64,000 nt of DNA from Lentisphaera marina (GTDB taxonomy: Bacteria; Verrucomicrobiota; Lentisphaeria; Lentisphaerales; Lentisphaeraceae), in assembly GCF_028745505.1 (NCBI RefSeq), contig NZ_JAQZZL010000002.1:1860001-1924000 (forward strand), written 5' to 3'. Made by a program: the position numbers and the translations under genes. The notes beneath the pieces were generated by a model that ran no database searches, was not told where the DNA came from, and saw nothing but the letters and a program-made list of their open reading frames with translations. Shown here one piece after another: positions 9,557-18,464 of this stretch. How positions within the stretch are numbered: position 1 is the first letter of the stretch; each line of letters starts with the position of its first letter.

Positions 9557-10027
9557 ATGAGTAAGAAAATTAAACGCAACCCGCGTAGCTTGGGCCGTAA
9601 ATGGGCTCTGCAATACCTTTATCAAAGTGATATTGCTAAACTTGAATTCCAAGAAGAGGAATTTGCTTTATTTATCACGCAAATTGAAAATGCCCCTTCC
9701 GCTCCCAACGAACATGAATCTAGCAAGGGTTTTGCCTTTGCTCGCGAAATTGTTCAAGGCGTTCTCAATAACATCAAAGAAATTGACGCCTTTATTACTG
9801 AAGAAGCCAAGAACTGGAAAATTGACCGCATGGCAACGACCGATCGTAATGTCCTGCGCATTGCCGTTTTCGAACTCATGGAAATTAAAACAAATCATCC
9901 AGTTATAATTGTTAACGAAGCCGTAGAACTCGCCAAAACATTTGGTGATTCCGATTCATTTAAATTCGTAAATGGGATTGGCGACACACTTGCTCGTAAA
10001 TTACGTCCTGAGGAAATGGAAAAATGA
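9557..10027 (+). CDS. nusB: Transcription antitermination factor NusB
   Basis: 156 residues, normal family length. The N-terminal RSLGRKWALQYLYQSD matches the NusB RNA-binding helix (R-x-x-A-L-Q-x-L-Y), and the C-terminal NEAVELAKTFGDSDSFKFVNG (key residues E-A-V-E-L-A-K-x-F-x-x-x-x-S-x-x-F-V-N-G) is diagnostic. With NusE it binds boxA RNA in rRNA antitermination. Its stop codon overlaps the ftsY start (ATGA), indicating translational coupling. Confidence 0.95.
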   Translation: MSKKIKRNPRSLGRKWALQYLYQSDIAKLEFQEEEFALFITQIENAPSAPNEHESSKGFAFAREIVQGVLNNIKEIDAFITEEAKNWKIDRMATTDRNVLRIAVFELMEIKTNHPVIIVNEAVELAKTFGDSDSFKFVNGIGDTLARKLRPEEMEK

Positions 10028-10959
10028 AAGGTATTTTTGACGTCTTCAAAAAAGGTCTTAAGAAAACTAAAACGGCTCTCTTCCGTTCCTTTGAAGCCGT
10101 GTTTTCAAATGTTGAGAAATGGGATGAAAGTACCTACCGCCAACTCGAAGCGGCACTCATTTCTGCAGACTTAGGCGTTTCAGTCACCCAAAAAATCATT
10201 GCCGACATCAAGGAATCTTACGCCATTGGCGAAATCAAGACCTCTGAAGATATTATTAATATTGCCACCAGTCGCATTAAATCTATTTTAGCCGACGACA
10301 ATCGCCCTTTAAATATCAACACAACTGGTCCCACAATCCTACTGATGGTAGGTGTAAATGGCGCTGGCAAAACAACTACTACCGGCAAATTAGCTTATAA
10401 ACTTAAACAAGATGGTAAGTCAGTTCTTCTTGCAGCATGCGATACCTTCCGTGCAGCTGCCATCGAGCAACTTAAACACTGGGGACAACGCATTGATGTT
10501 CCAGTCATTGCTGGTAAACACGGCTCTGATGCTGCCGCCATTGCTTACGACGCTTGCGCTTCGGCAAAAGCTAAAAATGTGGATTACCTAATCATCGACA
10601 CTGCTGGTCGGCAGCACACTCGCCAAGACCTTATGGAAGAACTCCCCAAGATTCTTCGCGTCATTCGCAAAAATTTCCCAGAAGCTCCACACGAGACTAT
10701 CTTAGTCGTCGATGGTTCTACTGGAACTAATGCCCTCTTTCAAGCAAGAGAATTTGGCAAAGCCTGTGACGTCACTAGTCTTGCAGTCACCAAACTTGAT
10801 GGCTCTGGAAAAGGTGGTGTTGTCGTTGCTATTAAAGATGAGCATACCTTCCCCATACACTTTGTTGGACTAGGTGAAAGCCCCGAGGATCTACAACCCT
10901 TCGATCCGGAGCTTTATGCTGATGCTATTTTCTCCAAAGACAGCCCAATTGCTGACTAA
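10024..10959 (+). CDS. ftsY: Signal recognition particle receptor FtsY
   Basis: 311 residues; the NG domain is complete. P-loop GVNGAGKTTTTGK, the DTFRAAA motif, the DTAGR G3 motif, TKLDGSGKGG (G4) and the C-terminal FVGLGESPEDLQPFDP closing motif are all visible. The N-terminal acidic A domain of E. coli FtsY is absent, as in many bacteria; a basic amphipathic start (KKGLKKTKTALFRSF) may contact the membrane. It docks ribosome-SRP complexes to the Sec translocon. It overlaps nusB by 4 bp and is followed by a strong terminator. Confidence 0.96.
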   Translation: MKGIFDVFKKGLKKTKTALFRSFEAVFSNVEKWDESTYRQLEAALISADLGVSVTQKIIADIKESYAIGEIKTSEDIINIATSRIKSILADDNRPLNINTTGPTILLMVGVNGAGKTTTTGKLAYKLKQDGKSVLLAACDTFRAAAIEQLKHWGQRIDVPVIAGKHGSDAAAIAYDACASAKAKNVDYLIIDTAGRQHTRQDLMEELPKILRVIRKNFPEAPHETILVVDGSTGTNALFQAREFGKACDVTSLAVTKLDGSGKGGVVVAIKDEHTFPIHFVGLGESPEDLQPFDPELYADAIFSKDSPIAD

Positions 10960-10987
10960 ACCTGCACTACAACTCATTCACTGATAT

Positions 10988-11023
10988 AAAGCCCGCATCT
11001 CTCTTAAGATTCGGGCTTTTTTA
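10988..11023 (+). terminator. Rho-independent terminator after ftsY
   Basis: AAAGCCCG and CGGGCTTT form an 8-bp perfect stem, with a 16-nt loop and a run of T directly after the stem. It lies 28 bp downstream of the ftsY stop and ends the nusB-ftsY unit. Confidence 0.85.
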
Positions 11024-11092
11024 TAGCCCTGAGATTTGAGATTCAAAGAAAAACACGCAAGTTTACAAGAATCTAAATTTTAGGAGTACATC

Positions 11093-13120
11093 ATGGGCCA
11101 ACTCCCCAACAACCTTCCCTCATTTTCCAATTTCGACACTAAAGAACTGAATCAGCAAATCGATAGTTTTTTAAAATCTGCACGTGAAACAATTCAAGAA
11201 GTTTTAAAGCAAGAAAATTATACTTGGGATAACTTGATGCTCCCCTTAGAGGATATGGATGTTGAGCTAGGCAAAGTTTGGGGCCTCGCGTCTCACCTTC
11301 ACTCTGTCAAAAACAGTCCTGAACTTCGCGACGCTTATAATGTAGCACAACCCAAAATTTCTGAATTTTATACGGAACTGGGCCAAAACACCGAACTTTA
11401 CGATGCCATTCTATCCATCAAGAACTCTGCTCATTTCGAAAAGCTGTCTATCGGCCAAAAAACTTTAATTGAAAACAGTATTCGCTCCTTCAAACTTTCT
11501 GGTATTGCGCTTCCAGAAATGGAAAGAAAACGTTTTGCAGAGATAGCAAAAGAACTTTCAAGTTTGAGTACACAATTCTCTAACAACGTTTTAGATGCGA
11601 CCCAAAATTATCACCTGCAGATTCAAGATGAGAAGGACTTAGCTGGACTTCCGCAAAATGTCATTGATGCGGCCGCCGCATGTGCAAAGAGTAAAGATCT
11701 CGAAGGCTGGGTATTTACACTCGACTTCCCTTCTTTTCAGCCACTTCTAACTTATGGTGAAAGCCGTAAGCACCGCGAGGAAATTTATCATGCATATTCT
11801 ACCCGTGCTTCAGAAACGGGACCAAACGCTGGAAAATATGATAATACCGAGATCATAGACAAAATCCTAAAACTTAAACAAGAAGCATCTAAACTCTTAG
11901 GCTTCGAACATTTTTCCCAAAAGTCTATTTATACAAAGATGGCTACATCATCTCAGCAAGTCTTGGGTTTTATTGATCAACTCATAGAAAAATCACACCC
12001 ACAATCTTTAGAAGAAATCGAAGCAGTTAAAAAATATGCGCAAAGCAAGGGTTTTAGTGATGAATTAAAAACTTGGGATGTCGGTTTTTACTCAGAACAA
12101 ATGAGACAAGAGTTCTACGACCTTAACCAGGAAGAGCTGCGACCGTATTTCACAATTGACAAGGTCATGAACGGCCTCTTTGAACTCGCTAGTAAACTCT
12201 ATGGCATTGACATCGTTGAAAGCTCTGATAAACCAGATGTTTGGCATGAGGATGTTAAAGTTTACGAAATCTCACGAAATGGTGAAACAATTGCGGCCTT
12301 TTATCTCGATCTCTACGCTCGTTCAGATAAACGTGGTGGAGCATGGATGAATGGTTGCCTCTCTCGACACAAAGATGCTCAAGGTCAACTGCAGCTACCT
12401 GTATGTTACTTGGTGTGTAACTTCATGCCTCCAGCTGAAGGGAAACCTGGCCTACTGATCCATAACGAAATAACTACTCTATTCCACGAATTTGGTCACG
12501 GTCTCCATCACATGCTGACGAAAGTTGACATTGCGGGAATCGCAGGTGTCAATGGTGTTGCGTGGGATGCGGTTGAACTCCCCTCACAAATTATGGAAAA
12601 TTGGTGTTGGGAAAAAGACGTCATTCGTTCCCTATCCCAACATGTAGAATCGGGAGAAGTATTACCCGACGACAAAATCCAACGCCTTCTCAACGCCAAA
12701 AATTTCAACTCGGCACTCGCGATGATGCGTCAATTAGAGTTTGCCTCTTTTGACTTCCGCCTACATATCGAATCTGCCAAAGACGACTTCAAAGGGGCAC
12801 AGCAAGTTTTAAATGATGTACGCAAAAAAACTGCGGCTCTAGCAACCCCAGAATGGAACCGTTTCCAAAACGCCTTTTCCCACATCTTTGCAGGCGGATA
12901 TTCCGCGGGTTACTACTCCTACAAATGGGCTGAAGTCCTTTCTGCTGATGCTTACTCTCTTTTCGAAGAAGAAGGAATCTATAACGAGGCCACTGGAAAA
13001 AAATTCCTAAATGAAGTTCTTGAGCGAGGTGGCGAAGAAGACGCTGCAATTTTATTCAAAAACTTCCGTGGTCGTGAACCACAAACCGAAGCTCTACTTC
13101 GTCATTCTGGTATAAAGTAG
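11093..13120 (+). CDS. prlC: M3-family oligopeptidase (oligopeptidase A type)
   Basis: 675 residues, normal for OpdA/PrlC (about 680). Zinc site HEFGH at residues 465-469, with the third ligand Glu in the downstream ELPSQIMENW motif, which is characteristic of M3 peptidases. No signal peptide, so cytosolic: it would degrade short peptides, including cleaved signal peptides. A TTTTAGGAG Shine-Dalgarno lies just upstream of the ATG. The gene stands alone between the ftsY terminator and the tricorn-like gene. Confidence 0.93.
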   Translation: MGQLPNNLPSFSNFDTKELNQQIDSFLKSARETIQEVLKQENYTWDNLMLPLEDMDVELGKVWGLASHLHSVKNSPELRDAYNVAQPKISEFYTELGQNTELYDAILSIKNSAHFEKLSIGQKTLIENSIRSFKLSGIALPEMERKRFAEIAKELSSLSTQFSNNVLDATQNYHLQIQDEKDLAGLPQNVIDAAAACAKSKDLEGWVFTLDFPSFQPLLTYGESRKHREEIYHAYSTRASETGPNAGKYDNTEIIDKILKLKQEASKLLGFEHFSQKSIYTKMATSSQQVLGFIDQLIEKSHPQSLEEIEAVKKYAQSKGFSDELKTWDVGFYSEQMRQEFYDLNQEELRPYFTIDKVMNGLFELASKLYGIDIVESSDKPDVWHEDVKVYEISRNGETIAAFYLDLYARSDKRGGAWMNGCLSRHKDAQGQLQLPVCYLVCNFMPPAEGKPGLLIHNEITTLFHEFGHGLHHMLTKVDIAGIAGVNGVAWDAVELPSQIMENWCWEKDVIRSLSQHVESGEVLPDDKIQRLLNAKNFNSALAMMRQLEFASFDFRLHIESAKDDFKGAQQVLNDVRKKTAALATPEWNRFQNAFSHIFAGGYSAGYYSYKWAEVLSADAYSLFEEEGIYNEATGKKFLNEVLERGGEEDAAILFKNFRGREPQTEALLRHSGIK

Positions 13121-13139
13121 CATTCTAAGTCGCTGATTC

Positions 13140-13162
13140 TTTGCCATGGCTTCTATGGCAAA
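13140..13162 (+). terminator. Hairpin downstream of prlC, possible weak terminator
   Basis: TTTGCCAT and ATGGCAAA form a perfect 8-bp stem around a 7-nt loop, 20 bp after the prlC stop. Only a poor T tract follows (TTATCTT), so termination would be weak; it may only stabilise the 3' end. Confidence 0.4.
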
Positions 13163-13202
13163 TTATCTTGATAAACATCAACCCATAACTTGCCTGTAAT
13201 CT

Positions 13203-16200
13203 ATGAAAAAATATTTTGTCTTAGCCCTACTATTCTGCCTTCTTAGCCAGGCAAAAACAAAAATTGATATCCCCTATTCACCCAGTTTGTCACCCGATGG
13301 CTCTGAAGTTATTTTTTCGTGGAACGACGACCTTTGGCGAGCATCAAGTGAAGGTGGACTTGCGACTCGCTTAACGCAAAGTAAAGGCTTAGATTATCGA
13401 CCGCTCATTTCTCCCGACGGTAAAAAAATAGCTTTTGAATCCAATCGTTTTGGCCCCACTTACCTCTTTGTTATGCCTAGCGAAGGTGGCCCAGCCGAGC
13501 AAGTTAGCTTTAACTCTGAAGGCTACAAGCTCCTACAATGGTATCGGGACAGCCAAAACTTGGCCTATAACTCCAATAGAAAACTTTTTGTACCACGCCA
13601 GGGAAGCCTACCCTACAAACTCAACACCGTGAGTCAAGAGGCTGAACAACTCATCTTTAATTCAAGAATGCGAGAGTTTCACCTCTCTCCCGATGAACAA
13701 AAAATCTTATTCACACGCGAGGGTTCACAAAATTACCGTAAAGGGTATAAAGGCTCGCAAGCTTCACAAATCTGGCTTTATGAGAAAGAATCTGATAGTT
13801 TTTCTTTGCTTATAAAAGAAGAATGGAATAATCGTTCTCCTCTCTGGTCTCATGATGGCAAAGGTTTCTTCTACCTTTCTGATAAAAAGGGTAGTAATGA
13901 CTTAATGTTCTATGACTTCAAAATCAAAAAAAGTCGTCTTCGCTACAGTGGCGAAGGTGAACACATTCTCAACATAAGTATTTCAAGCGATGGTAGCACC
14001 CTCTCATGGAGAAGACTATTTGATTTATATACCTGGAAACATCAAAGTTCAAAAACTGCAAAAAAACTAGCGCTCTACACTCAAGAAGATCTAGCAAAAA
14101 ACAATACAGAAAATCGCCTAGTTAAAGGTATCGATACTTTTGACATCAGTATGGATGGTCTGGAAATGGCTTTTGCCAAAGATGGCATCATCTATGTCAG
14201 TGACAGCAAGTTTTGCGAACCAGTCAGAATGAGCGACAAAGATGCTTATTCTATCGAACCCATTTTCTCAAATGACTTTGAACATATCTTCTACTTAAAA
14301 GATAATGGTCAAGACATGTCGATTATTCAGGTCGAAAGAGCCGACAAAGAAAAGTATTGGTGGGAGAATCACACATTTATAAGCAAAGAAATTTATTCCT
14401 ACAAAGGCAGCCTCAAAGACCTTAATATTGCACCCGATGATTCTCGACTCTCCTTTATAACTGGTGATGGTTGCTTATGGACTTACGATATTGAGAAAGG
14501 TATCAGAAAAAAAATACGCAGCACATGGATGGAACCCGATTATTCATGGTCGCCAGATAGTGAATGGTTCGTCTATTCATGCCCGAACGAAAACTATAAC
14601 AACGAAATCTATGTCATCCCCTCTGATGGATCTCAAGAAGCAATTAACATATCTCGAAACCCCGCGTCCGATAGATCACCTACCTGGTCTAAAGATGGCT
14701 CCAAGATCGCTTACTCTAGCGATCGAGCCCGAGATGACAGCGACATTATAGTCGTTTATTTAAAAAACAAAGATTACCAAATAAGTCCTCGCCAAATCAA
14801 ACTAAATGATGCCCTAGAGCACATGAAAGACGCACGCCCTCTCAAGAAAGACGAAGATGATAAGAAAGACGAAGATGATAAGAAAGACGAAGATGATAAG
14901 AAAGACGAAGATGATAAGAAAGACGAAGATGATAGGAAAGACGAAGATGATAAGAAAGAGGACAATGATAAGAAAGAGGACGATGACAAAGAGGAGGACG
15001 ATGACAGTGGTAGCTACGACTGGAATAACATTCACTTAAGAACACATCACATTCGACGTGCAGGCAGTAACGAAAGTCGACCTCTATTTACACAGGATTC
15101 TGATTCAATCATATGTGTATCAGATAAAAAAGAAGGAAAAGGTACTTTTAAATTTGATGCCATCTATAAAATAGAACTCGAAGAGAAAAAATACACTTTC
15201 TTGACTTTTAACTCCTCAACAAACCTTCCGATTAAACCCCTCAAGAAAAACAATTACTTTGCATCTATCTCTTACGGAAAAGCAGCCGTTATGAGTCGTA
15301 AGAAAACTGAAAAATTTGAATACCAATATTACCACACTGTGAACCTAAATACTGAAAAAAACCTGATCTTTGCTCATGCTTGGCGTTTACTCAAAGAAAA
15401 GTTTTACGACCCTAATATGAATAATTTAGATTGGGATTCAATATTCAAAAAATATGCTCCCGCAGCCAATAAGGCGAGTAACATCTGGCGTTTGAGTACT
15501 GCTATAAACATGATGGTTGGTGAACTTAATGCCTCTCACCTAGGCTTTTATCCAAAGGCTAGTTACCCTCCAGTTCCGAAGCGTTTAGTTACAGCACACA
15601 CTGGCCTACGCTTTCAGCGCCAAGACGGAAAACTACTCATCGGAGAACTCATCCCAAACTCTCCTGCCGCAAACGTTCAGTACGAGCTCCAAACAGGAGA
15701 TCAAATTCTTGAATTAAATTACAGCACTGTGAATGACAAAAGTAATTTAGATAAAATCTTTACGGGCCTTGATCACCAAAGTATTCATATCAAAATAAAG
15801 AATCTCAAGGGTGAAATAAAAGATCATGTTATAGAGAGTATCGATCCTGACAAAACTAGAGCTTTGCTCGATCAAGAAATGGTCGATCGTTTGACTGAAA
15901 AAACACAAAGACTTAGTGATGGCAAAATCACATACCTACATATTGATAAAATGAACTTTGATTCATTTTATCAATTCCACGATGAACTCTACTCCAAAGC
16001 CTATGGCATGGATGGCATAGTTATAGATGTCAGAGATAATGCTGGTGGCAGTACTGCCGATCATTTGTTGACGATATTAACACAACCGGACCATGCCTTC
16101 TGTCAAGCCCGCAACCACCAAGTGGGATACCCAGATAATCGCAGTATTTACACCCCTTGGAAAAAGCCCATTGTTGTACTCTGTAATCAAAATAGTTTTA

Positions 16201-16541
16201 GTAATGCTGAGATTTTTGCTCATGCCATCAAAACTATGAAACGAGGCAAGTTAGTGGGTACACCTACTGCAGGAGGCGTTATTTCAACTTGGGGAACAAG
16301 CATTCTAAACAAACATCGTTTCCGCCTCCCTATGCGCGGCTGGTTTGTAGCTGACTCTGGATTAGATATGGAACTTAATGGTGCTAAACCAGATTATATA
16401 ATTTGGCCAAATGCAGGTGAACTTTCTTCAAGCCGTGATCCACAACTCATTAAAGCCATTGAAGTACTGAAAAATGATATCGTCGAATGGAAGAAAGCTA
16501 AATCTAAAATCCAAGCCATTCGCGCTCACCAGAAACAATGA
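13203..16541 (+). CDS. Tricorn-like protease (beta-propeller, PDZ, S41 peptidase), exported
   Basis: 1112 residues. A signal peptide (KKYFVLALLFCLLSQA) is followed by WD40-like PD40 repeats (SLSPDGSEVIF, ISPDGKKIAFES, WSKDGSKIAYSSD). Then come a low-complexity acidic-basic insert (residues ~548-601), a C1-type helical region, a PDZ domain (GELIPNSPAANVQYELQTGD) and an S41 core with the IVIDVRDNAGGS strand and the nucleophile loop NQNSFSNAEIF. It resembles tricorn protease, with the catalytic Ser in NSFSNAE. Archaeal tricorn is cytosolic; the signal peptide here implies periplasmic peptide degradation. The last codons overlap the PfkB start (ATGA). Confidence 0.85.
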   Translation: MKKYFVLALLFCLLSQAKTKIDIPYSPSLSPDGSEVIFSWNDDLWRASSEGGLATRLTQSKGLDYRPLISPDGKKIAFESNRFGPTYLFVMPSEGGPAEQVSFNSEGYKLLQWYRDSQNLAYNSNRKLFVPRQGSLPYKLNTVSQEAEQLIFNSRMREFHLSPDEQKILFTREGSQNYRKGYKGSQASQIWLYEKESDSFSLLIKEEWNNRSPLWSHDGKGFFYLSDKKGSNDLMFYDFKIKKSRLRYSGEGEHILNISISSDGSTLSWRRLFDLYTWKHQSSKTAKKLALYTQEDLAKNNTENRLVKGIDTFDISMDGLEMAFAKDGIIYVSDSKFCEPVRMSDKDAYSIEPIFSNDFEHIFYLKDNGQDMSIIQVERADKEKYWWENHTFISKEIYSYKGSLKDLNIAPDDSRLSFITGDGCLWTYDIEKGIRKKIRSTWMEPDYSWSPDSEWFVYSCPNENYNNEIYVIPSDGSQEAINISRNPASDRSPTWSKDGSKIAYSSDRARDDSDIIVVYLKNKDYQISPRQIKLNDALEHMKDARPLKKDEDDKKDEDDKKDEDDKKDEDDKKDEDDRKDEDDKKEDNDKKEDDDKEEDDDSGSYDWNNIHLRTHHIRRAGSNESRPLFTQDSDSIICVSDKKEGKGTFKFDAIYKIELEEKKYTFLTFNSSTNLPIKPLKKNNYFASISYGKAAVMSRKKTEKFEYQYYHTVNLNTEKNLIFAHAWRLLKEKFYDPNMNNLDWDSIFKKYAPAANKASNIWRLSTAINMMVGELNASHLGFYPKASYPPVPKRLVTAHTGLRFQRQDGKLLIGELIPNSPAANVQYELQTGDQILELNYSTVNDKSNLDKIFTGLDHQSIHIKIKNLKGEIKDHVIESIDPDKTRALLDQEMVDRLTEKTQRLSDGKITYLHIDKMNFDSFYQFHDELYSKAYGMDGIVIDVRDNAGGSTADHLLTILTQPDHAFCQARNHQVGYPDNRSIYTPWKKPIVVLCNQNSFSNAEIFAHAIKTMKRGKLVGTPTAGGVISTWGTSILNKHRFRLPMRGWFVADSGLDMELNGAKPDYIIWPNAGELSSSRDPQLIKAIEVLKNDIVEWKKAKSKIQAIRAHQKQ
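14844..15005 (+). repeat. 18-bp tandem repeat inside the tricorn-like gene
   Basis: Nine consecutive 18-bp units coding for KKDEDD. The first five are identical at the DNA level; the later ones decay to RKDEDD, KKEDND, KKEDDD and KEEDDD. Because the unit is a multiple of three, gain or loss of units keeps the frame. The array separates the beta-propeller from the C-terminal protease part and looks like a hydrophilic linker. Confidence 0.95.
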
Positions 16542-17422
16542 GTCACTCGACTTGTGACTTATTAGGTATTGGCCTCAGCGTATTCGACAACTCACTTTTT
16601 GTTAAAACACACCCTGGTGAAGATGAAAAAATCGAAGCACAACGCTGCCTACAAAGCTTAGGTGGCCCAGCTTGCATTGGAACTCTAACAGCCAACCGCC
16701 TCGGGTTACAAACCACTCTTTTAAGTGCCGTTGCAGATGATTTTCCTGGTGATTTCATTAAGCAATCACAGGCTCAGTTCTCCCGTCACACTTTCATTCC
16801 ATTAAAAACGGACACCACTCCTCAAGCCACGATCTTAATAAAAGAAAATGGTGAACGCAGTGTCATTGCAACCCTCGCAAAAAATATTAAAGCTACACAA
16901 GTAAATTTATTAGATACACCTAAATATATCCTTTTGGATGGGCGCTATATTGATAAATGCTTTGATATAATCATGCACTTCAGAAAATCAGGTAGCAAAA
17001 TAATTCTAGATGCGGGTTCAAGGAATCCCGGCATCTTAACCATGCTTCCTTATGCGGATATTATCATTGGCTCAAAAAAATTTGCTCTTAGCTACACTAA
17101 GAAAACTAATATTGACGAGGCTCTTGATAAACTTCGTGGGGATTTTGATAATGTATTAATTACTCTGGGGGATCAGGGAGCCATTTATTCTTTTGAACAA
17201 TCACAAGGTCGCATCCCTTGTGAAAAAATAAATGCCGTAAATACTAACGGCGCAGGCGATGTTTTTCATGGCGCCTTTATTGCGGGGCTCGCAAAAGGCC
17301 TCAAGTTCTTAGAATGCAGTCAAGTTGCGTGTCATATTGCATCTTGGCACTGTACTCAAATCAGTATTGAGTCAACTTTGAATCAATTAGGTAAAAGCAG
17401 AAGCTTCAAATCATTTCTTTAA
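16538..17422 (+). CDS. PfkB-family carbohydrate kinase
   Basis: 294 residues. Both PfkB signatures are visible: an N-terminal Gly-rich region (QSLGGPACIGTLTANRLG) and the C-terminal NTNGAGDVFHGAFIAGL motif, whose Asp is the catalytic base. The substrate (ribose, fructose, a nucleoside or other) cannot be assigned from sequence alone. It starts within the stop of the tricorn-like gene (ATGA overlap), so the two are probably translated together; its 3' end overlaps the convergent roadblock gene by 12 bp. Confidence 0.88.
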   Translation: MSHSTCDLLGIGLSVFDNSLFVKTHPGEDEKIEAQRCLQSLGGPACIGTLTANRLGLQTTLLSAVADDFPGDFIKQSQAQFSRHTFIPLKTDTTPQATILIKENGERSVIATLAKNIKATQVNLLDTPKYILLDGRYIDKCFDIIMHFRKSGSKIILDAGSRNPGILTMLPYADIIIGSKKFALSYTKKTNIDEALDKLRGDFDNVLITLGDQGAIYSFEQSQGRIPCEKINAVNTNGAGDVFHGAFIAGLAKGLKFLECSQVACHIASWHCTQISIESTLNQLGKSRSFKSFL

Positions 17423-17857
17423 GACAAAGCTAACAGTAGGGTCTTCTGCTACTACTTCCTTTTTATTTGCCATACTATCTAGTGTTTGATTTATTTCACG
17501 GCGCAATTTTCTGGCCATCATACGCACCAAGCCCACTTGTGAGTTTTCCTGTTCAAAAACAGCTAATAGAATCACTTCTTCACACATGCCCGCAATATAC
17601 AAATTGCGTTTTTCACCTTGATGATACACCGCTTCAAAATCTTCTTCACCAACCGTTCTAGCAAGTTCTCGAGTCGCAGCAAATGAACCTGCGGTTAAAG
17701 CCGCCATCAAATCATTTTCCTCATCACTACCAGAGTCGACTAATACAGCTCCGCCCTTGTCACATAGAAGTGCTGAACTTGAATCTGAAAGGCGTAGGAA
17801 TTCATCTAGTTCAGTCTGTAGCTCTAAACATTCCTCTTGATTTAGTTCATAGGCCAT
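17411..17857 (-). CDS. Roadblock/LC7 domain protein (MglB-like)
   Basis: 148 residues. The segment SSALLCDKGGAVLVDSGS followed by a LMAALTAGSFAATRELA helix matches the Roadblock/LC7 fold used by MglB, the GTPase-activating partner of MglA. It lies 3 bp downstream of the MglA-like GTPase gene on the same strand, which supports that pairing. AAGGAT precedes the ATG by about 6 bp. In Myxococcus and Thermus, MglA/MglB set cell polarity and control gliding or type IV pili; here only the pairing is seen, not the output. Confidence 0.85.
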   Translation of the reverse strand: MAYELNQEECLELQTELDEFLRLSDSSSALLCDKGGAVLVDSGSDEENDLMAALTAGSFAATRELARTVGEEDFEAVYHQGEKRNLYIAGMCEEVILLAVFEQENSQVGLVRMMARKLRREINQTLDSMANKKEVVAEDPTVSFVLKK

Positions 17858-17860
17858 TAT

Positions 17861-18463
17861 TTATCCTTGGTTTTTCTTTTGGATAAAGTCGTGTAAAACT
17901 AACTTAGATATGGCATTTAAAGTATCAAATACACCTTCTCCATCACATGCCACACCATTGACTACTGGCACTCGAATTGGACCATTATTAATTAAAAAAT
18001 CCATATACTCAACGGGAGCTACATTTTTCATATCGCGTTTATTGTACTGAAAAACTAAGGGCATTTCATCTACAGAACTCCCCTGCTCTTTTAAGTTTTC
18101 ATCTAAGTTCTGTAAACTCTCAATATTCTCTGGCATTTTTTTAATTTGTGAATCGGCGACAAAAACAACACCATCACAGTTTCTTAACACTAATTTCCTC
18201 GTGCTATTATACTTCACCTGACCGGGAACTGTATACATCTGAAATTTTGTTGTATAACCTTCAATCGCATCAGATTTTAAGGGAAGAAAGTCAAAAAACA
18301 AAGTTCGGTCTTGGCTCGTTGCCAAGGAAGACATCTTGCCTTTTGAGTCCCCTGGCATTTTTTCGTGTACAATCTGCAAATTAGTCGTTTTACCACATAG
18401 ACCTGGTCCGTAATAAACGATCTTAAACTGAATTTCTTTCTTTGCGTAATTTACTACTGCCAT
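17861..18463 (-). CDS. mglA: MglA-like small Ras-family GTPase
   Basis: 200 residues from the ATG at 18463, chosen over an upstream TTG because AAGGGAG sits 6 bp before it. P-loop YYGPGLCGKTTNLQ (residues ~18-31), the TLFFDFLPL switch region and TVPGQ in place of the eukaryotic DTAGQ are the classic bacterial MglA variants. NKRD supplies base recognition. The start lies one base after the stop of the GspE-N-like gene. Probable polarity switch with the neighbouring roadblock protein. Confidence 0.92.
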   Translation of the reverse strand: MAVVNYAKKEIQFKIVYYGPGLCGKTTNLQIVHEKMPGDSKGKMSSLATSQDRTLFFDFLPLKSDAIEGYTTKFQMYTVPGQVKYNSTRKLVLRNCDGVVFVADSQIKKMPENIESLQNLDENLKEQGSSVDEMPLVFQYNKRDMKNVAPVEYMDFLINNGPIRVPVVNGVACDGEGVFDTLNAISKLVLHDFIQKKNQG

Positions 18464-18464
18464 A

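Noticed and set aside
13140..13162. Strong transcription terminator after prlC.
   Set aside because: The stem is perfect but the T tract is poor, so it is listed only as a possible weak terminator.
14844..14951. Regularly spaced identical 18-bp repeats considered as a CRISPR-like array.
   Set aside because: Units are directly adjacent with no spacers and encode a continuous peptide repeat.
14774..15045. Several ORFs of repeated SSSFL, LIIFVF and SYHLRL units, and a + strand MIRKTK-repeat frame.
   Set aside because: All are other-frame readings of the 18-bp tandem array in the tricorn-like gene.
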